Positions 34,833 to 43,193 of a DNA stretch of 64,000 nucleotides are shown here, piece by piece. Source of the DNA: Flavobacterium odoriferum. Its GTDB lineage: Bacteria; Bacteroidota; Bacteroidia; Flavobacteriales; Flavobacteriaceae. A program made the translations under genes and the position numbers. The notes beneath the pieces are model-generated. The model ran no database searches and was not told the origin of the DNA. It saw nothing but the letters and a program-made list of their open reading frames with translations. The stretch is from assembly GCF_025499515.1 (NCBI RefSeq), contig NZ_JAMKFA010000003.1, positions 1 through 64,000 of the forward strand. Reading direction: 5' to 3'. Numbering within the stretch: the stretch's first letter is position 1; each line of letters starts with the position of its first letter.

Positions 34833-35524
34833 TTTTGGATTGAATTTACCAATTCTTCTTTGACAATTTTCATTCCTTCAACTGCGGTTAACGGTAATAC
34901 TTTCAATTCGTTTGGTAAATCATAAATCGTAGCAGGTTTTGGATCGATGTAATAAACTGGAACGCTTTGGTCTACATAATTCATTAATCCAGCAGCTGGA
35001 TATACTTGTAAAGAAGTTCCGATAATAATTAAAATATCTGCGGTTTCTACAATGTCAATTGCGTGTTCAATCATAGGAACATCCTCGCCAAACCAAACAA
35101 TATGTGGTCGCAATTGGTTACCTTCCAAATCAAAATCACCTAAGTTTAAATCTTGCTTCCAATCAATAACAAAATCTTCGTTTGAAATGCTTCGAACTTT
35201 TAATAATTCGCCATGTAAATGAACGATTTTATTACTTCCGGCTCTTTCATGTAAATCGTCTACGTTTTGTGTTATGATTTGAATGTCGAAATGTTCTTCT
35301 AATTCGGCTAAAATTTCGTGGGCTTTATTAGGTTTAACAGTTAAAAGTTGGGCTCTTCGTTTGTTGTAAAAGTCCAAAACCAATTCAGCATTTTTGTTCC
35401 AACCGATAGGCGAAGCGACTTCCATAATGTCGTGACCTTCCCATAAACCATCAGCATCACGGAACGTTTTGATGCCACTTTCGGCACTAATTCCAGCACC
35501 TGTTAGTACTACAATTTTTTTCAT
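34817..35524 (-). CDS. Sirtuin-type NAD-dependent deacylase without zinc cysteines
   Basis: A 235-residue Sir2 protein. NAD-binding GAGISAESGIKTFRD at residues 9-23, TQNVDDLHERAG at 85-96 and the catalytic His104 (HLHG) are present. The four zinc-binding cysteines expected between His104 and the VWFGE motif are absent; the region (105-143) has no Cys at all. The ATG at 35524 is used; an upstream TTG adds six residues. The last four residues are encoded by a heptamer repeat. Confidence 0.9.
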   Translation of the reverse strand: MKKIVVLTGAGISAESGIKTFRDADGLWEGHDIMEVASPIGWNKNAELVLDFYNKRRAQLLTVKPNKAHEILAELEEHFDIQIITQNVDDLHERAGSNKIVHLHGELLKVRSISNEDFVIDWKQDLNLGDFDLEGNQLRPHIVWFGEDVPMIEHAIDIVETADILIIIGTSLQVYPAAGLMNYVDQSVPVYYIDPKPATIYDLPNELKVLPLTAVEGMKIVKEELVNSIQKTSNF

Positions 35525-35581
35525 TTTCTTTTTCTTTTGCAATTTTAAAAAACAAATGCGCCTTAAAGACGCATTTGAGTA

Positions 35582-36367
35582 TTATACTTTTCCTAAGGTA
35601 TAGAGTTGTTCCATTGTTGGTCCAGCACTTCCTCCCGCAGGTTCTAATGTAATTCCGAAGGCTTGTGCTTCGTTTGCGTTTTCTACTTTAATTACTTTTG
35701 TAGTACTTGTAGCATATGAATCAAGCAATCCGATACTTGTAGGTGTTAAAACAGGTTCTAATTTTAATGCCCAAACTTGGTAAACCATTCCTTCTGGAGG
35801 AGTTGGTAAGCCAGATGCATCGATGTATACTTCTTTTGTGTTTTTGTTGTAATAGGCTTTTGCGTAAGCGTTTGGAGCAACTTGTTGTCCAGCCAAGGCT
35901 ACAGCAACATTACTCGTATCTCTTAAAACAGCTAAAACAGATTCAGATTCTTTCTTTTTCAATTCTAAATCAACAACAGATTCTTGAAGGTTACTTTTTT
36001 CTACAGATAAAGTGTCAATTACATTGTTAGATTCGTTTAACTTGTAGAACTGAATTCCCATTCCTAAAACAAATACAGCGGCGGCAACCCAACCCATGTA
36101 TTGTGTTAAAGAGTTTTTAGGTTTCATTTGAATTACCTTTTGTTTTTCTAACAGCTGATTTCTGATTTTTTCAAAATTTGTGGCTGATAAATGTGGTGCA
36201 ATACCATACGATAGATTAATTACGGCTTTTTCGATAGCTGTAATTTCTTCTTTTACTTCAGGATATTGTGCTGCCATTTGGTTGACTTCCGCAATTTCTT
36301 CATCGGAAAGTTTTCCAAATACGTATAATTCTAATATACCTGATTCTATATATTCTCTACTATTCAT
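35582..36367 (-). CDS. RskA-like anti-sigma factor
   Basis: A 261-residue inner-membrane protein. An N-terminal cytosolic sigma-binding domain (ESGILELYVFGKLSDEE) is followed by one transmembrane helix (about 91-108), a coiled-coil segment (about 115-145) and a C-terminal extracytoplasmic RskA domain (ASGLPTPPEGMVYQVWALK, TLEPAGGSAGPTMEQLYTLG). It would hold its sigma factor until a signal. Its start overlaps the sigma gene's end by 8 bp. Confidence 0.9.
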   Translation of the reverse strand: MNSREYIESGILELYVFGKLSDEEIAEVNQMAAQYPEVKEEITAIEKAVINLSYGIAPHLSATNFEKIRNQLLEKQKVIQMKPKNSLTQYMGWVAAAVFVLGMGIQFYKLNESNNVIDTLSVEKSNLQESVVDLELKKKESESVLAVLRDTSNVAVALAGQQVAPNAYAKAYYNKNTKEVYIDASGLPTPPEGMVYQVWALKLEPVLTPTSIGLLDSYATSTTKVIKVENANEAQAFGITLEPAGGSAGPTMEQLYTLGKV

Positions 36368-36890
36368 TGATTAATAGTCTTAATTCGTTCATACAATTTC
36401 TATTCTGAGTTTTTACCGTACCTAAAGGAATCTCTAACTCGTCTGATGTTTCTTGTTGTGTATACCCTTTAAAAAACAACAAATCGATAATTTGAATGCA
36501 CTTTGGTTTTAATTTCTTTATAAACTCCTTAATACCTATCGCATCTATTTGATTGATGGTTTTTGAGTTATCGTCCAATATATGTACGAAATTATCAGCA
36601 GATAAGTTTTTTTGATTGTTGTTAAATCCTTTAGAACGCAATTTATCAATAGAAGTGTTGCGTGCAATGTTTAACATCCAAGTGTACAAACGTCCTTTTG
36701 ACTCGTTATAAGAATCTATATTTTTCCAAATTTTAACAAAAACCTCCTGGAGTACATCTTCTGCTTCTTCACGGTCTTTAATTAATGTAAAAATTACGCC
36801 ATACAAACTTTTGGAATAATTGTCATAGAGTAGGGTAAATGACCTATCATCTTTTTTTAATAATAAGGGGATTAGTTCTTCTTGTGTCAT
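36360..36890 (-). CDS. ECF-type RNA polymerase sigma factor (RskA partner)
   Basis: A 176-residue sigma-70 family protein: region 2 (AEDVLQEVFVKIWKNIDSY, GRLYTWMLNIARNTSIDKLR) and region 4 (LFFKGYTQQETSDELEIPLGTVKTQNRNCMNELR). It lies directly before and overlaps its RskA-like anti-sigma gene, matching the ECF group whose members respond to envelope or oxidative stress. Target promoters cannot be told from this window. Confidence 0.94.
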   Translation of the reverse strand: MTQEELIPLLLKKDDRSFTLLYDNYSKSLYGVIFTLIKDREEAEDVLQEVFVKIWKNIDSYNESKGRLYTWMLNIARNTSIDKLRSKGFNNNQKNLSADNFVHILDDNSKTINQIDAIGIKEFIKKLKPKCIQIIDLLFFKGYTQQETSDELEIPLGTVKTQNRNCMNELRLLINE

Positions 36891-36943
36891 GCAATTTTAA
36901 TTTTTCACTAAAATAATAAAAAAAGTAGTATTATTTTTGTTTC

Positions 36944-37615
36944 ATGAAAAATAATGTAAAAGACTTATTAGCATATTTAGAAGGTTTTATTTCAGAAAAT
37001 AGAAAATCAGGTTTTTTAAGAGTGCTAAAAAATAGAACTAAACATTTTACTATAGCAATTGAAGATGTGTATCAATTACACAATACAAGCGCTGTAATGC
37101 GAAGCTGTGAAGTGTTTGGAATTCAAGAGTTGAATGTAATTGAACAAAAATTTGGCAAACGGATTGATACCGAAATTGCTATGGGTGCTCAAAAATGGGT
37201 CGATGTAAATCGGTTTAACACGGTTCAAAGTTGTATTGATCAAATGCGAGCTAAAGGATACCAAATAATAGCAACAACACCTCACAACGATTCTTGTATG
37301 TTACATGAATTTGATATTTCTAAACCATCTGCATTGTTTTTTGGTACAGAACGAAATGGATTGTCTGAGGAAGTAATTCAACAAGCTGATGGGTTTTTAA
37401 AAATACCAATGGTGGGTTATACCGAAAGTTTGAATATTTCGGTTTCAGCTGCGATTATTATTCAAGATATTACGAATCGATTAAGACAATCTAATATAGA
37501 TTGGCAATTATCAGAAGAAGAAGTTTTAGAAAAACGCCTTGATTGGACACGGAAATCTATAAAAGATATTGAATTTATTGAAAAAAAATTTTATGAAAAT
37601 TCTGAAAATGATTAA
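36944..37615 (+). CDS. TrmH-family RNA 2'-O-methyltransferase (SpoU class)
   Basis: A 223-residue SPOUT methyltransferase. The family motifs are visible: N in VYQLHNTSAVMRSCE, the SAM knot segments ALFFGTERNGLSEE and MVGYTESLNISVSAAI. The N-terminal extension and helical C terminus suit tRNA (Gm18) methyltransferase TrmH. A TATTTTTG box (36932-36939) is only 4 nt before the ATG. Convergent overlap of 4 bp with nhaA. Confidence 0.9.
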   Translation: MKNNVKDLLAYLEGFISENRKSGFLRVLKNRTKHFTIAIEDVYQLHNTSAVMRSCEVFGIQELNVIEQKFGKRIDTEIAMGAQKWVDVNRFNTVQSCIDQMRAKGYQIIATTPHNDSCMLHEFDISKPSALFFGTERNGLSEEVIQQADGFLKIPMVGYTESLNISVSAAIIIQDITNRLRQSNIDWQLSEEEVLEKRLDWTRKSIKDIEFIEKKFYENSEND

Positions 37616-38766
37616 TTTTCTTCTTCAATAACTTCTTTTGATAATGTAAGTTTTAAACTGATAAATCCAATTAAACCAGCTAATAATGAGGCTAACAGAA
37701 TAATAAATTTTGCATTATTAATAATTGTTTCGTTTTCAAAAGCCAAAAGCGTTATAAAAATAGACATTGTAAATCCGATTCCTGCTAAAAATCCTACACC
37801 AAGAATTGACTTCCAGCTTAACTCATTTGGAAGTTTACACCAACCAAGTTTAATTGCTATAAATAAGATGGTAATAATTCCTAAAGGCTTACCAATAATA
37901 AGTCCAAGTGCAATTCCTATGCTATAATTTTGTGTAATAATTGTAGTAAAATCCGTTCCAATTACTATGGCTGTATTTGCTAATGCAAAAATGGGTAAAA
38001 TGATAAAAGCAACTGGTTTGTGTAAAAAATGTTGTAATATATACGAAGTAGATTTTTCTCCACCATTTCCAAAAGGAATTGCAAAAGCCAATAGAACACC
38101 AGTAATCGTAGCGTGAACCCCAGAATGAAGCATGAAATACCACATAAAAACGCCTCCAATTAAATAAGGAATTAAGTTTCTAACTTTCAGACGATTAAGA
38201 ACTAATAAAAAAGAAAAAATACCTAAAGCAATTATTAGGTTTGACCAAAATAATGCTTTTGTATAGAAAATCGCAATAATCATTATAGCACCTAAATCGT
38301 CAATTACGGCTAATGCTGTTAAGAAAATTTTTAATGAAGTTGGTACTCTATTTCCTAATAATGATAAAATTCCCAATGCAAACGCAATGTCTGTTGCCAT
38401 TGGAATTCCGGCTCCAGATTGTGTTTCGGTTCCAAAGTTAAATAGCAAAAAAATCGCGGCTGGGATAATCATTCCGCCAATAGCACCAAAAATTGGAAGT
38501 AAGGCATCTTTTATATTGGATAATTCGCCTTGGTAGATCTCTCTTTCAAGTTCTAAACCAATCAATAAAAAGAAAATAGTCATCAATCCATCGTTTATCC
38601 AATGCTCAATACTATGTCCAGCAAATGTAGTTTCCCAGAAATGTAAATATGAATTGCCAAAAGCTGAGTTGGCAATTGCTAATGAAATTAGGGTAAATGC
38701 AATAAGTACTAAACCGCCTGATTTTTCACTTTCGAAAAAATCTTTATATAATTGTGTTGCTTTCAT
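37612..38766 (-). CDS. nhaA: Na+/H+ antiporter NhaA
   Basis: A 384-residue 12-helix antiporter exchanging cytosolic Na+ for protons. The ion-binding acidic residues are in ATDIAFALGIL and in ALAVIDDLGAIMII (the DD pair). The N-terminal cytoplasmic helix (FFESEKSGG) and the loop DGLMTIFFLLIGLELERE are characteristic. Full length; the gene stands alone. Confidence 0.95.
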   Translation of the reverse strand: MKATQLYKDFFESEKSGGLVLIAFTLISLAIANSAFGNSYLHFWETTFAGHSIEHWINDGLMTIFFLLIGLELEREIYQGELSNIKDALLPIFGAIGGMIIPAAIFLLFNFGTETQSGAGIPMATDIAFALGILSLLGNRVPTSLKIFLTALAVIDDLGAIMIIAIFYTKALFWSNLIIALGIFSFLLVLNRLKVRNLIPYLIGGVFMWYFMLHSGVHATITGVLLAFAIPFGNGGEKSTSYILQHFLHKPVAFIILPIFALANTAIVIGTDFTTIITQNYSIGIALGLIIGKPLGIITILFIAIKLGWCKLPNELSWKSILGVGFLAGIGFTMSIFITLLAFENETIINNAKFIILLASLLAGLIGFISLKLTLSKEVIEEEN

Positions 38767-38840
38767 TCTATTTTTTTTGGAATTGATAAAAAAATCAATC
38801 CGATTATCAAATAGTTTAAAAAGGATAAGAAGCCTTTATT

Positions 38841-39614
38841 TTATTTGTTTTTTTTCAAAACTTTATACTCTTCATAGCATGAACTAATTGCATCCATGAT
38901 TTGTAAGTCGTTTGCAGTTTTTATGAAGTATTCAGAGTAATTACAATTTTCTAGGATTAATGGAATATCATCTTTATTGATTTCTAATAAAGCCGCTAAT
39001 GTTTCTCTATCAAATTTTGTAGCCAAAAGATTTCTAACGGTATCGTCTTTTTTCATTTCTTTTAGCTTTTTCATTTCTTTAGGGCGTTTTCCAAAAACAT
39101 TATAAAGAAAGTCGGCAGGATTAAATATAGATCCTAAAACTTTAGAAACAGCATTTGGAGATTTATCACCCACTTCGTATCCAACTTGCAAACCAGGAAT
39201 GCTGTAACGATAATTGTCAGAGGCAACAGGAATAAGTTCTGTGTCAACCTGAACGTGTCCAGTTAAATTGTATTTAAAAACAGTTACTTCGTCTAAAACA
39301 TAAGACTTTTCACTAAGGTAAATTTTGGTTGGATTTTCTTTTATCCAGTCGTTAGTTACTTTGACTTTTATGGTTTCATATCCTAAATAACTAAATAAAA
39401 GAGTGTCGTTAACTTGAGCAGCAATTTCAAATAATCCACTTGGAGTGGTTATAGTTCCTGAAACTTTTGTAGCATTAATAACGTGCACACTCCCCATAGG
39501 TAAACGCGTTTCGTTATGAATTACGGTTCCTTTAATGAATTTTACTAGCGTATCATTTTGCGCATTGGCAAAGATAGAGACAAGTAAAAAAAGAAAAACT
39601 ACAAAATATCTCAT
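38841..39614 (-). CDS. Secreted carboxypeptidase-regulatory-like domain protein
   Basis: A 257-residue exported protein: signal peptide (ending NAQ at about 19), then a CarboxypepD_reg-like beta-sandwich (VKFIKGTVIHNETRLPMGSVHVINA, IAAQVNDTLLFSYLGYETIKVKV) as in the N terminus of TonB-dependent receptors, then an unassigned helical half. No receptor barrel follows, so it is a stand-alone version common in flavobacteria. Function unknown. Confidence 0.82.
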   Translation of the reverse strand: MRYFVVFLFLLVSIFANAQNDTLVKFIKGTVIHNETRLPMGSVHVINATKVSGTITTPSGLFEIAAQVNDTLLFSYLGYETIKVKVTNDWIKENPTKIYLSEKSYVLDEVTVFKYNLTGHVQVDTELIPVASDNYRYSIPGLQVGYEVGDKSPNAVSKVLGSIFNPADFLYNVFGKRPKEMKKLKEMKKDDTVRNLLATKFDRETLAALLEINKDDIPLILENCNYSEYFIKTANDLQIMDAISSCYEEYKVLKKNK

Positions 39615-39699
39615 GCTTTATTTATTGATTCAAAAATACGAATCTAAAGCTGATATTTTGTAGTTTTATATAATTTTATAAGAAAATTAACGAAAATCG

Positions 39700-41601
39700 T
39701 TAGCTTCTTCTTGGTCTTCTTGGTCTTGCAGTATCTCCAGTACTTTCTGCACGTCTTGGTGCTCTGTCTGAAAATCCGCCTTCTCTTCTTGGTGCTGAAC
39801 TGCTTCTTTCACCTCTAAAACTACCTTCTCTCTTAGGAGCTGAACTTCTATCGCTTCTTAAACCGCCATCTCTACCACCTTCTCTTCTTGGAGCAGAACC
39901 ACTTCTTTCGCCTCTGAAGCCACCTTCGCGTCTTCCACCACCAAAACCTCCGCCAGAGTTTCTTCCATTGTGGTCACGTCTTCCACCACCATCATTTTTA
40001 GAAATTTCAACGTTGATTCTTCTACCGTTCATGTCATATCCGTTAAGAACAGACATTACTTTGTCAGTATGTTCTCCATCAGTGTTAAAGAAAGAGAAAC
40101 CTTCTTTTACATCCACTTTAAATACATCATCTCTGCCTAAATCTAAAGTTTCTTTGATAAAGTCTTTTAATTGCATCCAATCGAAATCATCTCTTGCTCC
40201 AATATTAATGAAATAACGAACTGGATCGCCAGCTCTAATTTCTCTTGGTTCAGAACTTCTTTCTCTATCATTTCCTCTTTCACCTGATAAATCACGTTTC
40301 GATTTGTAATAGTTGATGAATCTATTAAATTCAACAGATACCATTTTCTTAATTAACTCTTCTTTAGATAAACCATCTAAAACTTCATTAATAGCAGGTA
40401 AGTAATTGTCAATTTCGTGATCAACTTCTGTATCTTTAATTTTGTTTGCTAAGTGTAATAACTGAATTTCGCAGATTTCAATTCCAGAAGGGATTGTTTT
40501 TTCTTCGAATTTTTGTTGGATAATACGCTCAATTGAGTGTATTTTTCTGATTTCACTTTTCGTAATAATCACGATAGAGGTTCCTAATTTTCCAGCTCTA
40601 CCAGTTCTTCCTGAACGGTGGTTGTAAGTTTCAATTTCGTCTGGTAATTGGTAATTTACTACGTGAGTAATATTATCAACGTCAATTCCACGAGCCGCAA
40701 CGTCTGTTGCTACAAGCATTTGAATTTGACGACCTCTAAACGATTTCATTACGCCATCACGTTGTGCTTGCGATAAATCTCCGTGTAAAGCAGCTGCGTT
40801 GTAACCATCTTCGATAAGTTTTTCAGCAACCGCTTGTGTGTCTCTTTTCGTTCTACAAAATACAACTGAGAAAATATCTGGGTTTGCATCTGCTAAACGT
40901 TTTAAAGCTTCGTAACGGTCACGAGCATTCACACAGTAATATTCGTGTGATACGGTAGCCGAACCTGAGTTTTTGCTTCCCACAGTAATTTCTACTGGAG
41001 ATGACATGAATTGTTTTGCAATACGCGCTACTTCAGCAGGCATAGTTGCAGAGAATAACCAAGTGTTTTTCTCGTCTGGTGTGTCCGATAAAATGGAACA
41101 AATGTCTTCGTAGAATCCCATATTTAACATCTCATCTGCCTCATCTAAGATACAAAAATCGATGTTTTTAATGTTAACAAGACCTCTGTTAATCATGTCT
41201 TGCATTCTACCTGGTGTAGCCACAATAATTTGTGCACCACGTTTAACTTCTCTAGCTTGTTCTGTAATGCTTGCACCACCATAAACAGCCACTGTATGTA
41301 ACCCCTTTATGTACTTTGAGTATAATTTAATCTCGTTGGTGATTTGTAAGCATAACTCACGTGTTGGCGATAAAATTAATGCTTGTGTATTTTTATTCTC
41401 AGCATCAATTTTTTGAATTAGCGGGAAACCAAAAGCTGCGGTTTTCCCTGTACCTGTTTGCGCTAGGGCAACTAAATCTGTGTTTTGTTCCAATAGTACT
41501 GGAATCGCTTTTTCTTGTACTTCTGACGGATTCTCAAATCCTAGATCTTTAATCGCCAGCAGTAGCGACTCATTCAATCCTAATTGTTCAAATTTATTCA
41601 T
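39700..41601 (-). CDS. DEAD-box RNA helicase with DbpA-like domain and Gly/Arg-rich tail
   Basis: A 633-residue helicase. Helicase motifs are complete: AQTGTGKT, PTREL, TPGR, DEAD, SAT, ARGIDV, HRSGRTGR. A DbpA-type RNA-binding domain follows (about 460-535). The last 95 residues are a Gly/Arg/Ser-rich tail with repeats of FRGERSxSAPRREGG and related units. This CsdA/DeaD-like architecture suits ribosome assembly and cold adaptation. A TACCTTTG box is at 41629-41622 on the minus strand. Confidence 0.93.
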   Translation of the reverse strand: MNKFEQLGLNESLLLAIKDLGFENPSEVQEKAIPVLLEQNTDLVALAQTGTGKTAAFGFPLIQKIDAENKNTQALILSPTRELCLQITNEIKLYSKYIKGLHTVAVYGGASITEQAREVKRGAQIIVATPGRMQDMINRGLVNIKNIDFCILDEADEMLNMGFYEDICSILSDTPDEKNTWLFSATMPAEVARIAKQFMSSPVEITVGSKNSGSATVSHEYYCVNARDRYEALKRLADANPDIFSVVFCRTKRDTQAVAEKLIEDGYNAAALHGDLSQAQRDGVMKSFRGRQIQMLVATDVAARGIDVDNITHVVNYQLPDEIETYNHRSGRTGRAGKLGTSIVIITKSEIRKIHSIERIIQQKFEEKTIPSGIEICEIQLLHLANKIKDTEVDHEIDNYLPAINEVLDGLSKEELIKKMVSVEFNRFINYYKSKRDLSGERGNDRERSSEPREIRAGDPVRYFINIGARDDFDWMQLKDFIKETLDLGRDDVFKVDVKEGFSFFNTDGEHTDKVMSVLNGYDMNGRRINVEISKNDGGGRRDHNGRNSGGGFGGGRREGGFRGERSGSAPRREGGRDGGLRSDRSSAPKREGSFRGERSSSAPRREGGFSDRAPRRAESTGDTARPRRPRRS

Positions 41602-41783
41602 AAAATATTTTAAATTGGGTGCAAAGGTACGCTTTATAAATCACATAAACTAATTTGTTATATATTGATTTTCAATTTGTTACGTTTTTTGGTTTTTTCA
41701 CATATTTTATAAAAAATGTTTTATTGCTAAAATTAGAATGGAAAAATTAGAAAGTAAGGTATTTTTGTATCAAAATAAGAACC

Positions 41784-42398
41784 ATGTTTGAACTGTTAGA
41801 CATTATTGGAACATTAGTATTTGCCATTTCAGGAGCTTTAACTGCTATTTACAAGAAGTTAGACTTGTTCGGCGTGTATTGTATTGCTTTTGTTACCGCT
41901 TTAGGCGGAGGAACAGTTCGTGATGTGTTAATAGGAAGAACTCCAGTAGGGTGGATGTTGGATATAAATTATGTGTATATTATTACAGTTGGCTTTTTAC
42001 TTTCTATAATTTTCAATCGTTATTTAGAGCGTTTGCGAATTTCTATGTTTTTATTTGATACGATTGGATTAGGTGTTTTTACCTTAATAGGTTTAGAAAA
42101 AGGATTAGAGTTTGGATTAAGTCCTGTTGTTTGTGTGATTTTGGGAACTTTGACAGCTACTTTTGGAGGCGTTATCCGCGATATTTTGTGTAATGAAATT
42201 CCAGTTTTATTCCGAAAAGAAATTTATGCCACGCTTTGTATTGCGGGAGGAATTCTGTTTTTCCTTTTGCAAGAATTACAAATACAAAGTGATATTATTT
42301 CGTTAATCGTAGCGGTTTTTATTATCTCGTTTCGATTGATTGCTTTTAAATACAATTGGAGTTTGCCTATTGGGACAGTTTTTGTAAAAAAAGAATAA
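41784..42398 (+). CDS. TRIC-type (UPF0126/YicG) cation channel family protein
   Basis: A 204-residue integral membrane protein with about seven helices arranged as two similar halves, each with a Gly-rich RD motif ([11 protein letters not shown] near 46-56, [11 protein letters not shown] near 125-136). This is the trimeric intracellular cation channel family; bacterial members conduct K+ or are linked to glycine uptake in some species. Its 3-prime end overlaps the convergent ITPase gene by 32 bp. Confidence 0.88.
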   Translation: MFELLDIIGTLVFAISGALTAIYKKLDLFGVYCIAFVTALGGGTVRDVLIGRTPVGWMLDINYVYIITVGFLLSIIFNRYLERLRISMFLFDTIGLGVFTLIGLEKGLEFGLSPVVCVILGTLTATFGGVIRDILCNEIPVLFRKEIYATLCIAGGILFFLLQELQIQSDIISLIVAVFIISFRLIAFKYNWSLPIGTVFVKKE

Positions 42399-42948
42399 GT
42401 TCTTTCACTGCAATTCCTCTGTGACTGATAGTTGATTTTTCTTCCATGCTTAATTCGGCAAAAGTTTTATCAAATCCGTCAGCTACAAAAATTGGGTCGT
42501 AACCAAAACCATTTGTTCCAATTTTTTCTTCAATGATTTTTCCGTTGATTATTCCAGTGAATAAGTTTTGTTTACCATTAAGATTTAAAGCAATCACTGT
42601 TTTAAAATTGGCTTTTCGATTCGATTTATCTTTTAATTCCGATAAAAGCTTATCCATATTATCATTTGCATCTTTTTGTTCGCCAGCATATCGCGCAGAA
42701 TAAACTCCGGGCGCTCCGTTTAAAGCTTCGACTTCTAAACCCGTATCATCAGCAAAACAATCGTAACCATAGTTGGAGGTAACGTAATTGGCTTTTAGGA
42801 TGGCATTCCCTTCAATCGTATCGGCTGTTTCTGGGATATCTTCAAAACAACCAATATCTTCCAAACTTACAATTTGAAAGGTATTTGGAACTAAAGCCTG
42901 AATTTCCTGAATTTTATTTTTATTGTTTGATGCGAATACGAGTTTCAT
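42367..42948 (-). CDS. rdgB: Non-canonical purine NTP pyrophosphatase (ITPase)
   Basis: A 193-residue HAM1/RdgB-family enzyme that removes ITP, dITP and XTP. The N terminus ([14 protein letters not shown]), [24 protein letters not shown], the GFGYDPIFV loop and the C-terminal SHRG motif are all present. Its leader may hold a small structured RNA (see 42990-43056). Overlaps the TRIC gene at the 3-prime end. Confidence 0.94.
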   Translation of the reverse strand: MKLVFASNNKNKIQEIQALVPNTFQIVSLEDIGCFEDIPETADTIEGNAILKANYVTSNYGYDCFADDTGLEVEALNGAPGVYSARYAGEQKDANDNMDKLLSELKDKSNRKANFKTVIALNLNGKQNLFTGIINGKIIEEKIGTNGFGYDPIFVADGFDKTFAELSMEEKSTISHRGIAVKELILFLQKLSQ

Positions 42949-42989
42949 GTGAAGTAATTTAGAAATGTAAAAATACGAAACGTCTATAA

Positions 42990-43056
42990 AGTATAAAAGC
43001 CGATCTGGAGCGATCGACTTTTACGGTGAACGTGTAACCACATTTCTGTGTCGTTC
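42990..43056 (-). ncRNA. Candidate small RNA or attenuator leader of rdgB
   Basis: On the minus strand, just after a -7 box (43068-43061), the sequence forms hairpin 1: GAACG / CGTTC (43056-43052 and 43032-43028), enclosing CACA-GAAA-TGTG with a GAAA tetraloop. Hairpin 2 is AAAAGTCGATC / GATCGGCTTTT (43022-43012 and 43005-42995), an 11-bp terminator-like stem with one G-T pair and a T-rich tail. This gives a compact RNA of about 65 nt, or a leader with attenuator. No known family recognised. Confidence 0.5.
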
Positions 43057-43060
43057 GGTG

Positions 43061-43068
43061 CAAATGTA
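43061..43068 (-). promoter_or_regulatory. -7 box of the candidate RNA / rdgB
   Basis: On the minus strand TACATTTG matches TAnnTTTG. A weak -33 candidate (GTTC) occurs about 19 nt upstream. Confidence 0.5.
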
Positions 43069-43161
43069 AGACCAATAATTCGATTATGAACTATTATTTC
43101 TATAATTTTTTTTCTAATCAAAATAAATTATAATAAAAGTATTTTTCTTTTTACTTTTTTT

Positions 43162-43169
43162 TACTTTTG
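43162..43169 (+). promoter_or_regulatory. -7 box of the serine-palmitoyltransferase-like gene
   Basis: TACTTTTG matches TAnnTTTG and lies 24 nt before the ATG at 43194. An in-frame start at 43167 would overlap the box, supporting 43194. Confidence 0.5.
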
Positions 43170-43193
43170 TCGAGTTTTAAACACCTATATATT

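Noticed and set aside
42960..43080. A tRNA or SRP RNA in the rdgB-SPT interval
   Set aside because: No cloverleaf, T-loop or CCA end, and no SRP Alu or tetraloop consensus; only two hairpins fit.
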